This document shows positions 38,348-49,000 of a stretch of DNA of 64,000 bases, piece after piece (the first letter of the stretch is position 1; every line of letters begins with the position of its first letter). The notes under the pieces were generated by a model. That model saw only the letters and a list, made by a program, of their open reading frames with translations. It had not been told where the DNA came from and did not search any database. Location: assembly GCA_001247695.2 (NCBI GenBank), contig LGRX02035078.1:1-64000 (forward strand). Reading direction: 5' to 3'. Position numbers and translations under genes: made by a program. Source of the stretch: Cymbomonas tetramitiformis. Taxonomy: Eukaryota > Chlorophyta > Pyramimonadophyceae > Pyramimonadales > Pyramimonadaceae.

Positions 38348-41300
38348 ATGCAGAACGCCCAGCAGCACAACAGGCAACAGCGTGGAATGGCACCACCAGG
38401 CGCGGAAGGGGGGAGTCGAGAGATGGAGGACAGGAGGGCCATGCTCGAAATTCACAAGGAGTTCATGGCAACGAAACCAGCCACGCTGACGTCATTCACC
38501 GACGGGGCGAAGCTACAGTTGCCACTGAGCGAACAGTTTGAGGAGCAGCGTAACCTAACTGTCAAGCTTGAACAGGCACGGGACCTGACGACCACCAAGT
38601 CCAAGGCCCTCGAGAACTTCTATTCCGAAGAATTGAAGGATGCACGGCTGTCGTACACCAAGTGGGCGAAGGGGTACCCACTGGAAACGCCGCATGGGAC
38701 ACTGGACGAGGCGGGCCACATTCGTTACAGCCTCCTTAAAAACTGCACCACGATAGACGGCAAGAACCTCGACGAGAATGGATTTTTGGCTAACGACTTC
38801 CACATTACGGTTGGGCCCATGCGAGTGCCACCCCAGCAAGCGATCGAGTTCCTGGGTCACATGGAGGCGGTCCTTCGAGGCCTTCATCGAGAACACCAAG
38901 ACAGGCACATAATCTCCAGACAGTCACCTCCGAGGCCGCGTTTTCATTCTGGAAGGGTGGCGGCGCTCGACATCAAGTTCACCAAAACCGAGTACGCCAC
39001 CACGGTTTTAGCGACCACCCTCCCACTCCTCCCGGTGAACTGCTTCCCGATAGGGGGAGACCTCTTCACGCAGGATGAACCAGTCTTTCCGCGGGTACGC
39101 ATCTATGACGTTGCGACGAGAGGTGGGTCAGAGAGCAGAATGCTTCACGTATTGAGTGACGAGCTGAAAGGTAAGAGCATCACCGACCTGGAGGAGAACC
39201 TGCTTGAGGTGGAGGGTCTGGAATCAGCCCAAAAAGGACACCGACTTCAGCAGCGAGTAGCTTCCATCACGGCAAACTGGCTGAAGTTGGTGGCCGTTTC
39301 CGAGGAGGCCGCACAGAAAATCGAGACCGGCACGGTACGTATACCTGGAATCAACGACTACGAGGTGCAACGGGTGGCCCTCATCAAGGACGTCGACAAA
39401 CTGGCGGAGACCGAAGTGGTGGTGGTGGACACGGGCTCAGTCATCGACCCCGAGTTCGACACGGAGGCGCTGGTAAGAGCGGTGGACGAAGTGTTCAATA
39501 CGGCGTTGGGTGAATACGAACATCTACTACCTCACCTAGCAGTGCCATCATACCCGGCTACGGACAAGAAGGACGTGGCCTCTTTTGCGCGACTTCGGCA
39601 GCTGTACAAGGGACGCCTCTTTTATTTCATCGCCAGCGAGGAAGCCTATAGGTGGCTGACAGCGCAGGAGGGGTCGCAAGCCAAAGTTACTGTTGAGCAT
39701 AAAGGTATGTATTTCTATTTGAGGCCATCTGACTACTCCCGCAACGGCAAGCGTGGACGTGGGCGTCAGCAGCGACCCGTGGGCATCACGCGCGACGACA
39801 CTGTTGTACAAGCACTTGAAGCAAAACTGGGCACCTTCGCCGAGGCAGTCAAGGCGGCGACTGCCAGTCGTGGAGGTGAACTTGGAGGCGACACCGAGAG
39901 CGCCATACAGGATCTTGGGCGTCAGGTCAACGTCCTCAGCGACAAGGTTGAGAAGGGCTTCAAGGACACGGTCGACAACGTGAAGAAGGTGAACGCGTCA
40001 GTCGACAACGTGGACAAAGGGGTCAACAAAATCATCGACCTCACTGGCAACGTGCTCAAGCGGCAAGACGCACATCTTGAACTGGCGGAGAATCAGAACA
40101 AGGTGGCCACGGCTATGCTTCAGAACCTGATCAAGCTCAACAGCAGCGCTGGAACACCGACCCCGACCCCGCCATCTACTGGCACTGGAAGGCGTAAGAG
40201 GGGTACGGCGGGAACTCCTGCATCAGACACGGGTGTCGACACGGACACCGATATGGATACGGTTAGCAGCCAAATCGAGAACCTCAAGAGACTAAGAAAG
40301 GTGAGTAAAACGCAGCGCCCCACTCAAAAAATCAACTGTCTGAAAGAGGGGGAACCAACGGGAGAAAAACGGGCGCTGAGCAGCGGGGTTAAGGTGGGAT
40401 ACATCAGGAAAGCGAGACAAAGAAGGCAGGAAGGGGAGAAAAGAAGGGGTGAAAAAAGATCAGAGGCTGAGCAACTGAAGAAAAGAGGGCGCTGGAAACA
40501 GCACGAGAAGGAAAGAGCGGAGAATCAGCACGAGCCCTCTCCATCATCCCTGTTAGTATTTTCCAGCAGTACGGCGATCGACTGGAGCCATATGTCTGAA
40601 AATAGTGTGGGAAATAGCCAGTACGGGGCCCATCCCAAACGGGTAGAAGTATGCAAACAACAGAGCAATCAAAAAATATGTATTATGTGCATCACCCGTA
40701 ACTGCCTGATATTTTGTGAAGGGGAAGAAAATCATAAGGTGAAAAGAGTGAGCATCCTGCCACATCCTGTATGCACAAGTAGGGGGGGAAAGGAGAACAT
40801 CCCAAGGGCACTGACACAAGTTGGCATGGTCCACACACAGCCACAACAGTGTGACACTTGCTATATGAAAATAAACAGCATACCCACCCTGTACAAAAAT
40901 CCCAGCACCAACTGGAAACATCCTGACTGGAAAACATACTCCATACACATAGGCCAACGTGTAAATAGAAGTCAAAATGATACCCAGTGTAAAAGAGATA
41001 AGAAACTCAGTAAGTATAAAACTATACCAGCCCCTGAGATAGCAGCTCGACTAGTTGAGTATTTGACAGAGGTGTATGAAGCTTGCTCACAACAGGCTCA
41101 GTGGCAAGATAACACACAAGCCAGTAGTGAACAACAAAAGGCAAGTAGGTGCAAATATTTCCAGAAGGCTGATAAGCACACAGAGGCTTGTTACACTCAC
41201 ATAAAATGGCAACACATGGTTCACAGGGACTGCAGCAATAAAACAAACTACTCGGCTACACACGAGAAAATAAGAAGAAACCCTAACTCAAAGGGGACAT

Positions 41301-44300
41301 ACCTACAGAAAAAGGGGGGGATATGGGCACATAACGGCAAAACTGGACTGAAAATTTTTGCACAATGCCTACAAATGGTGAAACGAGAAGGTGAGGTGAA
41401 AATGAGCATGAACGGACGACATTGGGCATTTAGCGAATTGCTACAGGAGCTCTACGTTAAAATACGAACTTTTGTAAAAACAACCAAAATGGACAGATAT
41501 TTTGAGGGGACACTCAAAGGATGTATACAAACAAGTATTGACGAAAACAGAGCTCAGAAATGCAGTAATGAGGCTATGAGGGGGTTTCAGTTGTACGTAA
41601 CGCGTAACAAGGGGGGCAATACGGAAGGAGAAACACACAAGCAAAGGAGGTGCACAGATAACAATGGCCATGGAAATGACATGCAAGGCACACTAAAGAA
41701 TAGGGAACTGACTGGAGCAAACTGCACCGCAATATACGAAAATAAGAGAGGAAACCCTAACCCGGAGGGGACATACCTACAGGAAAAGGGAGGAAAAGGG
41801 GCACATGGCGGCAAAATTGGGCTAAAATATTTCGCACAGTGCCTACAAATGCTGAAACGAGGAGGCGAGATGAAAACAAGCATGAACGAACGACATTGGA
41901 CATTTAGCGAATTGCTCCAGGTGCTCTACGTTAAAATACGAACTTCTGTAAAAGCGACCCGAATGGACAGATATTTTAATGGGACACTCAAAGGACGTAC
42001 ACAAACAAGTATTGAGGAAAACGGAGCTCAGAAATGCAGTAAGGAGGCTACGAGAGGGCTGCAGTCGTATGTAACGCGTAACACAGGAGGCAATAAGGAG
42101 GGAGGAACATGTGAACAAAGGGGGCGCACAAAGAACAATGGACATGAAAATGACCCACAAGGCACAATAAAGAATGAGGAGCCGATTGGAATAACTTACA
42201 CGGCAATATACGGGAGAATGAGAGGAAACCCTAACCCGGAGGGGACATACCTACAGGAAAAGGGGGGAATAGGGGCACATGGCGGCAAAATTGGACTGAA
42301 ATATTTTGCACAGTGCCTACAAATGATGAAACGAGGAGGTGAGATGAAAATAAACATGAACGGGCGACATTGGGCATTTAGCGAATTGCTTCAGGAGCTC
42401 TACGTTAAAAAACAAACTTTTGTAAAAACAACCCAAATGGACAGATATTTTGAGGGGACACCCAACGGATGTACACACACAAGTACTGTGGAAAACGGAG
42501 CTCAGAAATGCAGTCAGGGGGCTATGAAAGGTCTACGGTCGTACGTAACGCGTAACAAAGTGGGCAATAAGGATGGAGGAGCATGTGAACAAAGGAGGTG
42601 CACAGAGAATAATGGACATGAAAATGACCCACAAGGTACACCAAAGAATGAGGAGCCGATTGGAACAACTTGCATGGCAATATACCGAAAAATGAGAGGA
42701 AACCCTAACCCGGAGGGGATATACCTACAGGAAAAGGGAGGAACAGGGGTACACGACGGCAAAATTGGACGGAAATATTCTGCACAATACCTACATATGG
42801 TGAAACAAGGAGGTGGGGAAAAAATAAGCACGAATGGACGACATTGGGCATTTAGCGAATTGCTCCAGAAGCCCTACGTTAAAACACGAACTTTTGCAAA
42901 AACGACCCAAATGGACAAATATTTTGAAGGGACACTCAATAGGCATACACAACCAAATACTGACGAAAACGGAGCCCAAAACCGCAGTAGGGTGGGAGTA
43001 AGGAGGCTGAAAGCGTATGTAACGCGTAACAAGGAAAATGACACGAAGGGCAGAGTGCATGAAAAGCGGCTGAACGAGCGAAATGCAAACGATTCACGGG
43101 AAAAAAGTTGGCAGAGGACGGACCGTACCCATGATAAAGCTGCGATAAATAAAGTAATACTTGTAATTTTCGCCATGACCACGGTCCTGACAAGAGGTGA
43201 CATGAGGGGACGAAAAAGACTGGGCCAAAAGCCAATACAAAATACACAGACAACAGGTTGCAAGGAGACTAACAAGAGGACGGAAGCAGCAGGGCGAAAT
43301 AAGGCACTGGCAAGGAAACGTGCTGAGCGTGATACACAGACGAAGCGCATGGCGACAGCAAAGACAACCCTACAGAGAGCTGAAATAAGTAAGGGTGGGG
43401 AAGAGTTGCCAAGAAGGAAGGATAATAGAAACCATGAAACAACACCGCAAAAACCCACAAGGGGCCCCAGGTGGCTCGTCACAGAGGAAGAGGGGGAACA
43501 AAGTGAGAGCTTCAGAAGGAGCTTCACATATTACCTAAGAGCGAACCGAAGGGAGCATGCATATGCACACAAACGAGGAAGGAGGTACTGGAGGGAACAC
43601 GAGATGGGGAAAACATGCAGGTGGGTACAACGCACCAAATATGACAGGCCACAACTGGTGAGAAGCAGGCAGGCGGTGAGGCAGGAGACAGAGGGAAAAA
43701 ACCAAGAAAAGTGGATGCGAAGACACGGAGAGATGCGCCGCATGACAGGCGAGATGCGCCGCATAGCAAAGATGGAAGGGGCCCAACTGATGGCTATGCA
43801 CGTGACACTAGATGCGCTAAGCATGCTGGCAGAACAAACGCGGAAGGCACAACAAGTAATAAAAACCCCACAACAAAAAGCTACACAACGGCACCCTAAT
43901 GAATTGGTACATACCATTGGAGAGAGCACGGCAGTAACACACGAGGAAACCCTTGGCACGAGACTCAGCCAGCGGGAGGCCGTGAAGGAAAAGGATAAGG
44001 GGAAGGACGCCACAGCGCCACAACAGCCCTCCCATATTGGGGGAGGGACACACCCGGCCAAGGGAATGGAAGGGCAGTACCCTAGAAACTCTGTCACGCA
44101 GGGGATATTTGCAGAGGATGGAAAGCTGAATATGTACCAAGTGGACCTCGCACTTGAGAAACTGGAGGAAAACCCCCCGGGGTCAACAACTATACAGGAG
44201 ATACTAAGACTACTGAGGGGAAACGACGGAAGATTCCTAGAAATGATAAAAGGAAAAGTCACAAACAGGGGCGGCACACAAATACCCGTAATAGGCAACG

Positions 44301-46081
44301 GCCACTGGTTGCTACTAATGATAGGAGTCTGCGGCACGGGGAATAACCGCACGCTGCAGGCCTATGTATACGACTCTATGGGCGTAGAAAAGCACACGCG
44401 AAAGAAAACCGCTTCGAGGCAAATGGGGATGACGGAGGAACTACAAACAACAATAAGCGGATGGGCAAAAGATAACAAGGAAGCGATGGGATGCCAAGAA
44501 GCCAGGGCCACGCTAATGTACGACAAGCACCAATATGACGCATACAATTGCGGTGTCTGGGTAATATACATTGCGGAATTGTGGCAACAATGGCTACGGG
44601 AACGAAACGGAACGTGGGTACAGCATGTGTACACAAATACGCTCCAGACCAGTAGAAGTGTTGTGCTGCATACCACGGAAATAGCAAACAGGTGCAGAGA
44701 CAAATTTAGACCAATGGTAAGAGCGGCCATTATGAGGGAGAATACGCTGCACACGGAACAGGACACAGGGGAGGTAGAGCTGATAGAGGACGTTCGGGTA
44801 ACAAAGACTGAAGCACAAAAAGAACAAGTTAGAGAAACATGTGCAGCGGATGCCTTCATGAGGGGAGTGGTAAGGGACTACACAAGGGAGCAAGTGGAGA
44901 ACATGATGCGACAACAAGGGGTCGGCATTCAGACGATAATGGAAGTCGAGGAAGCACTCCATGCGTTGCAGCAAGAAACCGATGCCCTTATAAGTGAAAC
45001 AATGAAAAAGATGAAAACAGACGGCCGGACCCAAATAGCAATTAAAGATACGGGAAAATGGGTGATGGTGATGTTCACAATGACACACCGAGACATGCAG
45101 GCGCACGTGTGGATACCTGCTGGGGGTATAGAAAAACAGGAAGAACTACTGATAGCTATAGATGTTTGGGCCCTACTGAGAGAAGCTTACGACTTGCAGC
45201 AGGTGCACTACAGCGGACTGACGATACATAGCACACCACCGGAATGGGAAAAATTCAGCCAGGGGGAACAGGCGGTGCGAGTGGCGGGAAGCTGGAAATA
45301 CTGGCATGTTGATGGCAAGCCAGGGCAGTTCAAGCTCGGGACTAGAAATACGGCACGAGCACAGGGGGAGCTTCGAGAAACGCGGCCGGTGACGGGACAA
45401 ACAACCGGGCCGACTGAGGAGGACACGAAACGCGATGAAGGACGGGTGGATGGCAGTAGGGAGCCCACCATGGAACGACAGGCCACAGGTGAAGCAAAGG
45501 AAGAAAAGAGCACAAACCTCACGGACAGATTGGTCCAGACTACGCTACAGTTCTGCCCGGAGAGCGCAGAACAAGCAAATGAAAGGTTAAAGGAGGAAGA
45601 AAGAACGGTAGTAAGGAAAAAGCTACGACCTCCCACAAGCACCAAGAGAAACCAGCCGACTGATACACCAACAAAAACAAACGAAAGGGACAATGAGGAA
45701 GCTGAAGGGTCCCCTGGAGACATTGGAGCGCCGTCCCGACCGGACAAAGCAAACAGTGAGGAAGCGAAAGGGTCCCCTGAAGCAAGGAAATTTTGGGGAG
45801 GGGGCATGCCAAAAACGGAGGACCTAGACGGGGAGAAAATGACAGACGGACAGCAGCACACAATAACGTTCCTCACGTGGAACATTCAAGGGTCAAGGTA
45901 CTCCTTGTATGAACTGGAAGAACAAATGGACAGGTGGGACATTGATGTGGCGGTGATTACGGAGACAAAAACTGCAAACGATGACATAAAAAGGCACTTC
46001 AGAGACAGCCAGCGGTCCAATATATGCACCAGTGTGCCGGGAAGAGGTGATGCGGGGAGGAACACCAGACAGCTGGGTTAG
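38348..46081 (+). CDS. LINE ORF1: coiled coil, 158-aa repeats, Ulp1-like protease, start of APE endonuclease
   Basis: 2577 residues from the first in-frame ATG; the frame is open from 38033 without one. Residues 1-650 are an ORF1-like part with a predicted coiled coil (about 515-600, IQDLGRQVNVLSDKVEKGFK), which in LINEs binds RNA. About 975-1570 is four repeats of 158 residues. About 1880-2090 is a Ulp1/SENP-like (C48) cysteine protease: GHWLLLM (His 1986), YVYDSMG (Asp 2009), HQYDAYNCGVW (Gln 2062, Cys 2068), possibly for polyprotein cleavage or deSUMOylation. About 2505-2560 begins the APE endonuclease, TFLTWNIQG and DVAVITETK. The frame then ends at 46081 and the endonuclease continues in another frame. 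No stop over 8 kb argues for recent selection. Confidence 0.75.
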   Translation: MQNAQQHNRQQRGMAPPGAEGGSREMEDRRAMLEIHKEFMATKPATLTSFTDGAKLQLPLSEQFEEQRNLTVKLEQARDLTTTKSKALENFYSEELKDARLSYTKWAKGYPLETPHGTLDEAGHIRYSLLKNCTTIDGKNLDENGFLANDFHITVGPMRVPPQQAIEFLGHMEAVLRGLHREHQDRHIISRQSPPRPRFHSGRVAALDIKFTKTEYATTVLATTLPLLPVNCFPIGGDLFTQDEPVFPRVRIYDVATRGGSESRMLHVLSDELKGKSITDLEENLLEVEGLESAQKGHRLQQRVASITANWLKLVAVSEEAAQKIETGTVRIPGINDYEVQRVALIKDVDKLAETEVVVVDTGSVIDPEFDTEALVRAVDEVFNTALGEYEHLLPHLAVPSYPATDKKDVASFARLRQLYKGRLFYFIASEEAYRWLTAQEGSQAKVTVEHKGMYFYLRPSDYSRNGKRGRGRQQRPVGITRDDTVVQALEAKLGTFAEAVKAATASRGGELGGDTESAIQDLGRQVNVLSDKVEKGFKDTVDNVKKVNASVDNVDKGVNKIIDLTGNVLKRQDAHLELAENQNKVATAMLQNLIKLNSSAGTPTPTPPSTGTGRRKRGTAGTPASDTGVDTDTDMDTVSSQIENLKRLRKVSKTQRPTQKINCLKEGEPTGEKRALSSGVKVGYIRKARQRRQEGEKRRGEKRSEAEQLKKRGRWKQHEKERAENQHEPSPSSLLVFSSSTAIDWSHMSENSVGNSQYGAHPKRVEVCKQQSNQKICIMCITRNCLIFCEGEENHKVKRVSILPHPVCTSRGGKENIPRALTQVGMVHTQPQQCDTCYMKINSIPTLYKNPSTNWKHPDWKTYSIHIGQRVNRSQNDTQCKRDKKLSKYKTIPAPEIAARLVEYLTEVYEACSQQAQWQDNTQASSEQQKASRCKYFQKADKHTEACYTHIKWQHMVHRDCSNKTNYSATHEKIRRNPNSKGTYLQKKGGIWAHNGKTGLKIFAQCLQMVKREGEVKMSMNGRHWAFSELLQELYVKIRTFVKTTKMDRYFEGTLKGCIQTSIDENRAQKCSNEAMRGFQLYVTRNKGGNTEGETHKQRRCTDNNGHGNDMQGTLKNRELTGANCTAIYENKRGNPNPEGTYLQEKGGKGAHGGKIGLKYFAQCLQMLKRGGEMKTSMNERHWTFSELLQVLYVKIRTSVKATRMDRYFNGTLKGRTQTSIEENGAQKCSKEATRGLQSYVTRNTGGNKEGGTCEQRGRTKNNGHENDPQGTIKNEEPIGITYTAIYGRMRGNPNPEGTYLQEKGGIGAHGGKIGLKYFAQCLQMMKRGGEMKINMNGRHWAFSELLQELYVKKQTFVKTTQMDRYFEGTPNGCTHTSTVENGAQKCSQGAMKGLRSYVTRNKVGNKDGGACEQRRCTENNGHENDPQGTPKNEEPIGTTCMAIYRKMRGNPNPEGIYLQEKGGTGVHDGKIGRKYSAQYLHMVKQGGGEKISTNGRHWAFSELLQKPYVKTRTFAKTTQMDKYFEGTLNRHTQPNTDENGAQNRSRVGVRRLKAYVTRNKENDTKGRVHEKRLNERNANDSREKSWQRTDRTHDKAAINKVILVIFAMTTVLTRGDMRGRKRLGQKPIQNTQTTGCKETNKRTEAAGRNKALARKRAERDTQTKRMATAKTTLQRAEISKGGEELPRRKDNRNHETTPQKPTRGPRWLVTEEEGEQSESFRRSFTYYLRANRREHAYAHKRGRRYWREHEMGKTCRWVQRTKYDRPQLVRSRQAVRQETEGKNQEKWMRRHGEMRRMTGEMRRIAKMEGAQLMAMHVTLDALSMLAEQTRKAQQVIKTPQQKATQRHPNELVHTIGESTAVTHEETLGTRLSQREAVKEKDKGKDATAPQQPSHIGGGTHPAKGMEGQYPRNSVTQGIFAEDGKLNMYQVDLALEKLEENPPGSTTIQEILRLLRGNDGRFLEMIKGKVTNRGGTQIPVIGNGHWLLLMIGVCGTGNNRTLQAYVYDSMGVEKHTRKKTASRQMGMTEELQTTISGWAKDNKEAMGCQEARATLMYDKHQYDAYNCGVWVIYIAELWQQWLRERNGTWVQHVYTNTLQTSRSVVLHTTEIANRCRDKFRPMVRAAIMRENTLHTEQDTGEVELIEDVRVTKTEAQKEQVRETCAADAFMRGVVRDYTREQVENMMRQQGVGIQTIMEVEEALHALQQETDALISETMKKMKTDGRTQIAIKDTGKWVMVMFTMTHRDMQAHVWIPAGGIEKQEELLIAIDVWALLREAYDLQQVHYSGLTIHSTPPEWEKFSQGEQAVRVAGSWKYWHVDGKPGQFKLGTRNTARAQGELRETRPVTGQTTGPTEEDTKRDEGRVDGSREPTMERQATGEAKEEKSTNLTDRLVQTTLQFCPESAEQANERLKEEERTVVRKKLRPPTSTKRNQPTDTPTKTNERDNEEAEGSPGDIGAPSRPDKANSEEAKGSPEARKFWGGGMPKTEDLDGEKMTDGQQHTITFLTWNIQGSRYSLYELEEQMDRWDIDVAVITETKTANDDIKRHFRDSQRSNICTSVPGRGDAGRNTRQLG
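41276..43060 (+). repeat. Four tandem repeats of about 474 bp (158 codons) inside ORF1
   Basis: Units begin near 41276, 41751, 42224 and 42699 with RNPNPEGTYLQEKGG, and contain GRHWAFSELLQELYVK, TQMDRYFEGT and ENGAQKCS. They differ by many substitutions but stay in one frame. I recognise no known domain. Confidence 0.85.
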
Positions 46082-49000
46082 CTGTCGTACTCAGGGGGGA
46101 ACACGCAAAGCCGCACAATTACACGGAAGTAAAGGTCCCACACCTACAGGGAGTACTCACTCATACAATGCTGCACTTCCCGGGGCAGAAATACATACAC
46201 CTGATTGGAGTATACTACCCAGTGGAGGGAAAGGAGACTGCAAGAGAGGAAGGGTACCAAGAGGAACGCACCAGAAGTGAGGCCAGGAAGGGTATACGAG
46301 AGTACGTGCAAATGGTAACCTCCGCCAGTGAAGGCAAAGAAGACGAAACTGTCCTTGTGTGCGGAGACTTGAATGCCACGACCGGAGAACCGAGGAATAG
46401 CAGAGACAGGGAATGGAACAAGGTACTCGATGCAACGGGGCTAACAGATGTAGGGGGCTCAAGGGAAACAACACTGACCTGGCACAGCAGGAGAAACATA
46501 GACAGAATGCTAGCCAGTAGGGCTGAACAAAAGTACTACACGCAACCCACGGAAATGGAGCTTACTGAACTTCACACAAGTGACCACAAAATGATATGCA
46601 CCACCCAATTGGACCTGAAGGCCTGGGGTACCCACCGTCCAGCGGCACAACTACAACGAAGGGCTAAAGCGGACAGGCTAAGACTGCCCCTGACCGAGAA
46701 GGAAGGAGCCACACTGAGGCAAGTGCTTGACACGGCATACACAAGGGAGCAGCAGGACGAACTGCGGGAGGCAATAGGCATGATAAAAAGGAGCACCACA
46801 AAAAGGCACAAAAGAAAAGCGATAGACTATGCGGGGGAAGTAGTAGCAAGAATACTGGGTACGGCAAAGGAAGAGGCAGTACAAAACGCCAACCTCCCTA
46901 AGCCAGCGGCGCCACCGGAGGAGACACACAGGCTGCACTTACCGAAAACCCTCCGTAAGGAAAGGGATGGGCACCTCAGGGAAAGAAACAGATGCAGGTT
47001 GAATATAAGCCTATGGAAGAGGGACATAGAGGCAAGGGAAAGTGTACCAGAGGAGATTAGAAAGGCGGACTTCGACAACAGAACAGAGGAGATGAGAGAG
47101 TGGGAGCAATGGGAAAGGGAGCAGAAGAAAATAGCGGCCAAAGAAGCACGGAAGTGCATTACAGAACACGAGGCGAACCGGAAACAAAAAACGAGAATAA
47201 AAATGAGAGAAATGTACTGGAATAACATAAAGCACTACCATAAAAAGATATATAGACAGGAGGTAGAGAACGGAAGTGCGCCGGCGGCAACAATACAGGC
47301 CATAGAAACCAGGCACGGGAAGCTGGTGGTTGGACACCAAAAGGTAGCACAGGCGATGGGGGAACACATGGCATGGTCGGCCCCCTACAAAATGCGGGAG
47401 CCAGAGCGAGGACTCGCGGAAGCACCACCGTGGCTGGATAAGAAGTACAAGAACTATATGCAGAAAGACAAATGCGAAAGACCAGACCAGACGAAAATAA
47501 ACCTGAGGGTTGATGAGGAGGCCTACAGACAGGCTGTGAGAAAAATGAAAACCAACAAGGCAGCGGGACCCATGGGAATACAGAACGAGATATTGAAGCA
47601 AATGCCAGACAGGTTCCACGAACAATTATGTGAACTCATGCAGCTGATGTGGGAGAACAGACATACGCCACTGCCATGGAAGAAGGGGTACTTCTGTTTC
47701 CACCACAAGCAGGAAGATGTGACTCAGCAAAAGAACTACAGACCTATAGCGCTGCTAGACTGTTTGTTCAAACTGTACACCGCGGTGCTCACAAAAATGC
47801 TAGCGGATTTCTGTGAAATAAATGGAATGCTCTCGCAGGCGCAGGAGGGCTCGAGGGAAAAGCACAACACGATGAGGCAACTAACCAGGATAACGAATGC
47901 CATTGAAGACGCGAACCTCTCCAAGCAGGAGCTACATGCGACCTACATAGACTTCGAAAACGCGTACGGGTCAGTAGACCATGAGAAACTCATTGCGACA
48001 CTAAGGCACCTGGGGGTACCGACACAGCTTACGGAAGCTATAAAGGACATTCTAGGGGAAGAGGAGGGGGACTCAATACAAATGAGGGCAAAGGTAGGGG
48101 AACAGATTTCGGAGGAAGTACCGATAAGGAGAGGGATTCTGCAGGGGGACAGCATGAGCCCGCTGCTTTTTATACTGTACCTCGAACCCCTGCTTAGATG
48201 GCTGGAGGTAGGAAACCATGGATACCGGCATAAGTACGTGACAGATGAGGAGCTCAGGGGAGAACTGCGAACCTCCTCAGGAGCGTTTGTGGATGACCTG
48301 ATTATTCTGACGAGACAGATGTCAGGGATGGAGCAACAATTGAAAAAGCTAGCAGCATTTGGGGACTGGAGTGGGCTGAGAATAAACAAGGATAAGTCAA
48401 AAATAACGGGAGTAGAGCACGGCAACCGGAATATTAGGGAAAGCAAACACAAGGGGATAAAATGTGGCAACCAAACCCTGAAGGTACTCAAAGCAGGAGA
48501 GACCTACAAATACCTAGGAGTCCTCCTTAATATGCTAGGAACCTGGAAGGAGGAAAAAACCAAGTCCCTAAGGGAATTGAAAAGGAGGATAGCAGCGTTG
48601 CTTGCCACCCCCTTAACACAAAAACAGAAGGAGTACTCTCTCAAGTCGGCAGTCTTGGGGAAGTTCAGGTACGGACTTCACCTTGGAATATACACACAAG
48701 GGGAAATACAACAGGTGGAGAACCAGCTGGGGGCTGCGCTGAAACGGATTTATGGGCTTCCAGCGAACGGCACTCCGAATGAACTGAACACGGAGGAAAA
48801 AGCGGAGTATGGACTGGGGTTGCAGTCCCTGCAGGCGATATATGCACAGGAGGTTTACTCGGGGCTGGCTGAAGCGGTCCAAAGCGAGGAGGACAAAGGA
48901 GTGCAAATGGGATATGGAAAAAGAGAGAGAAACCTACGAACCAGGCAAAGAATGTCCCAAGTCAGTAGGTCCACCGCGGGGCTCATGGAAAAGCACTTCG

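Noticed and set aside
43531..44352. Long minus-strand open frames across the LINE (for example here and at 52230-53149)
   Set aside because: They mirror the purine-rich coding frame on the plus strand, are Ser/Leu/Phe/Pro-rich with no domain, and the plus strand carries clear protease, RT and RNase H motifs.
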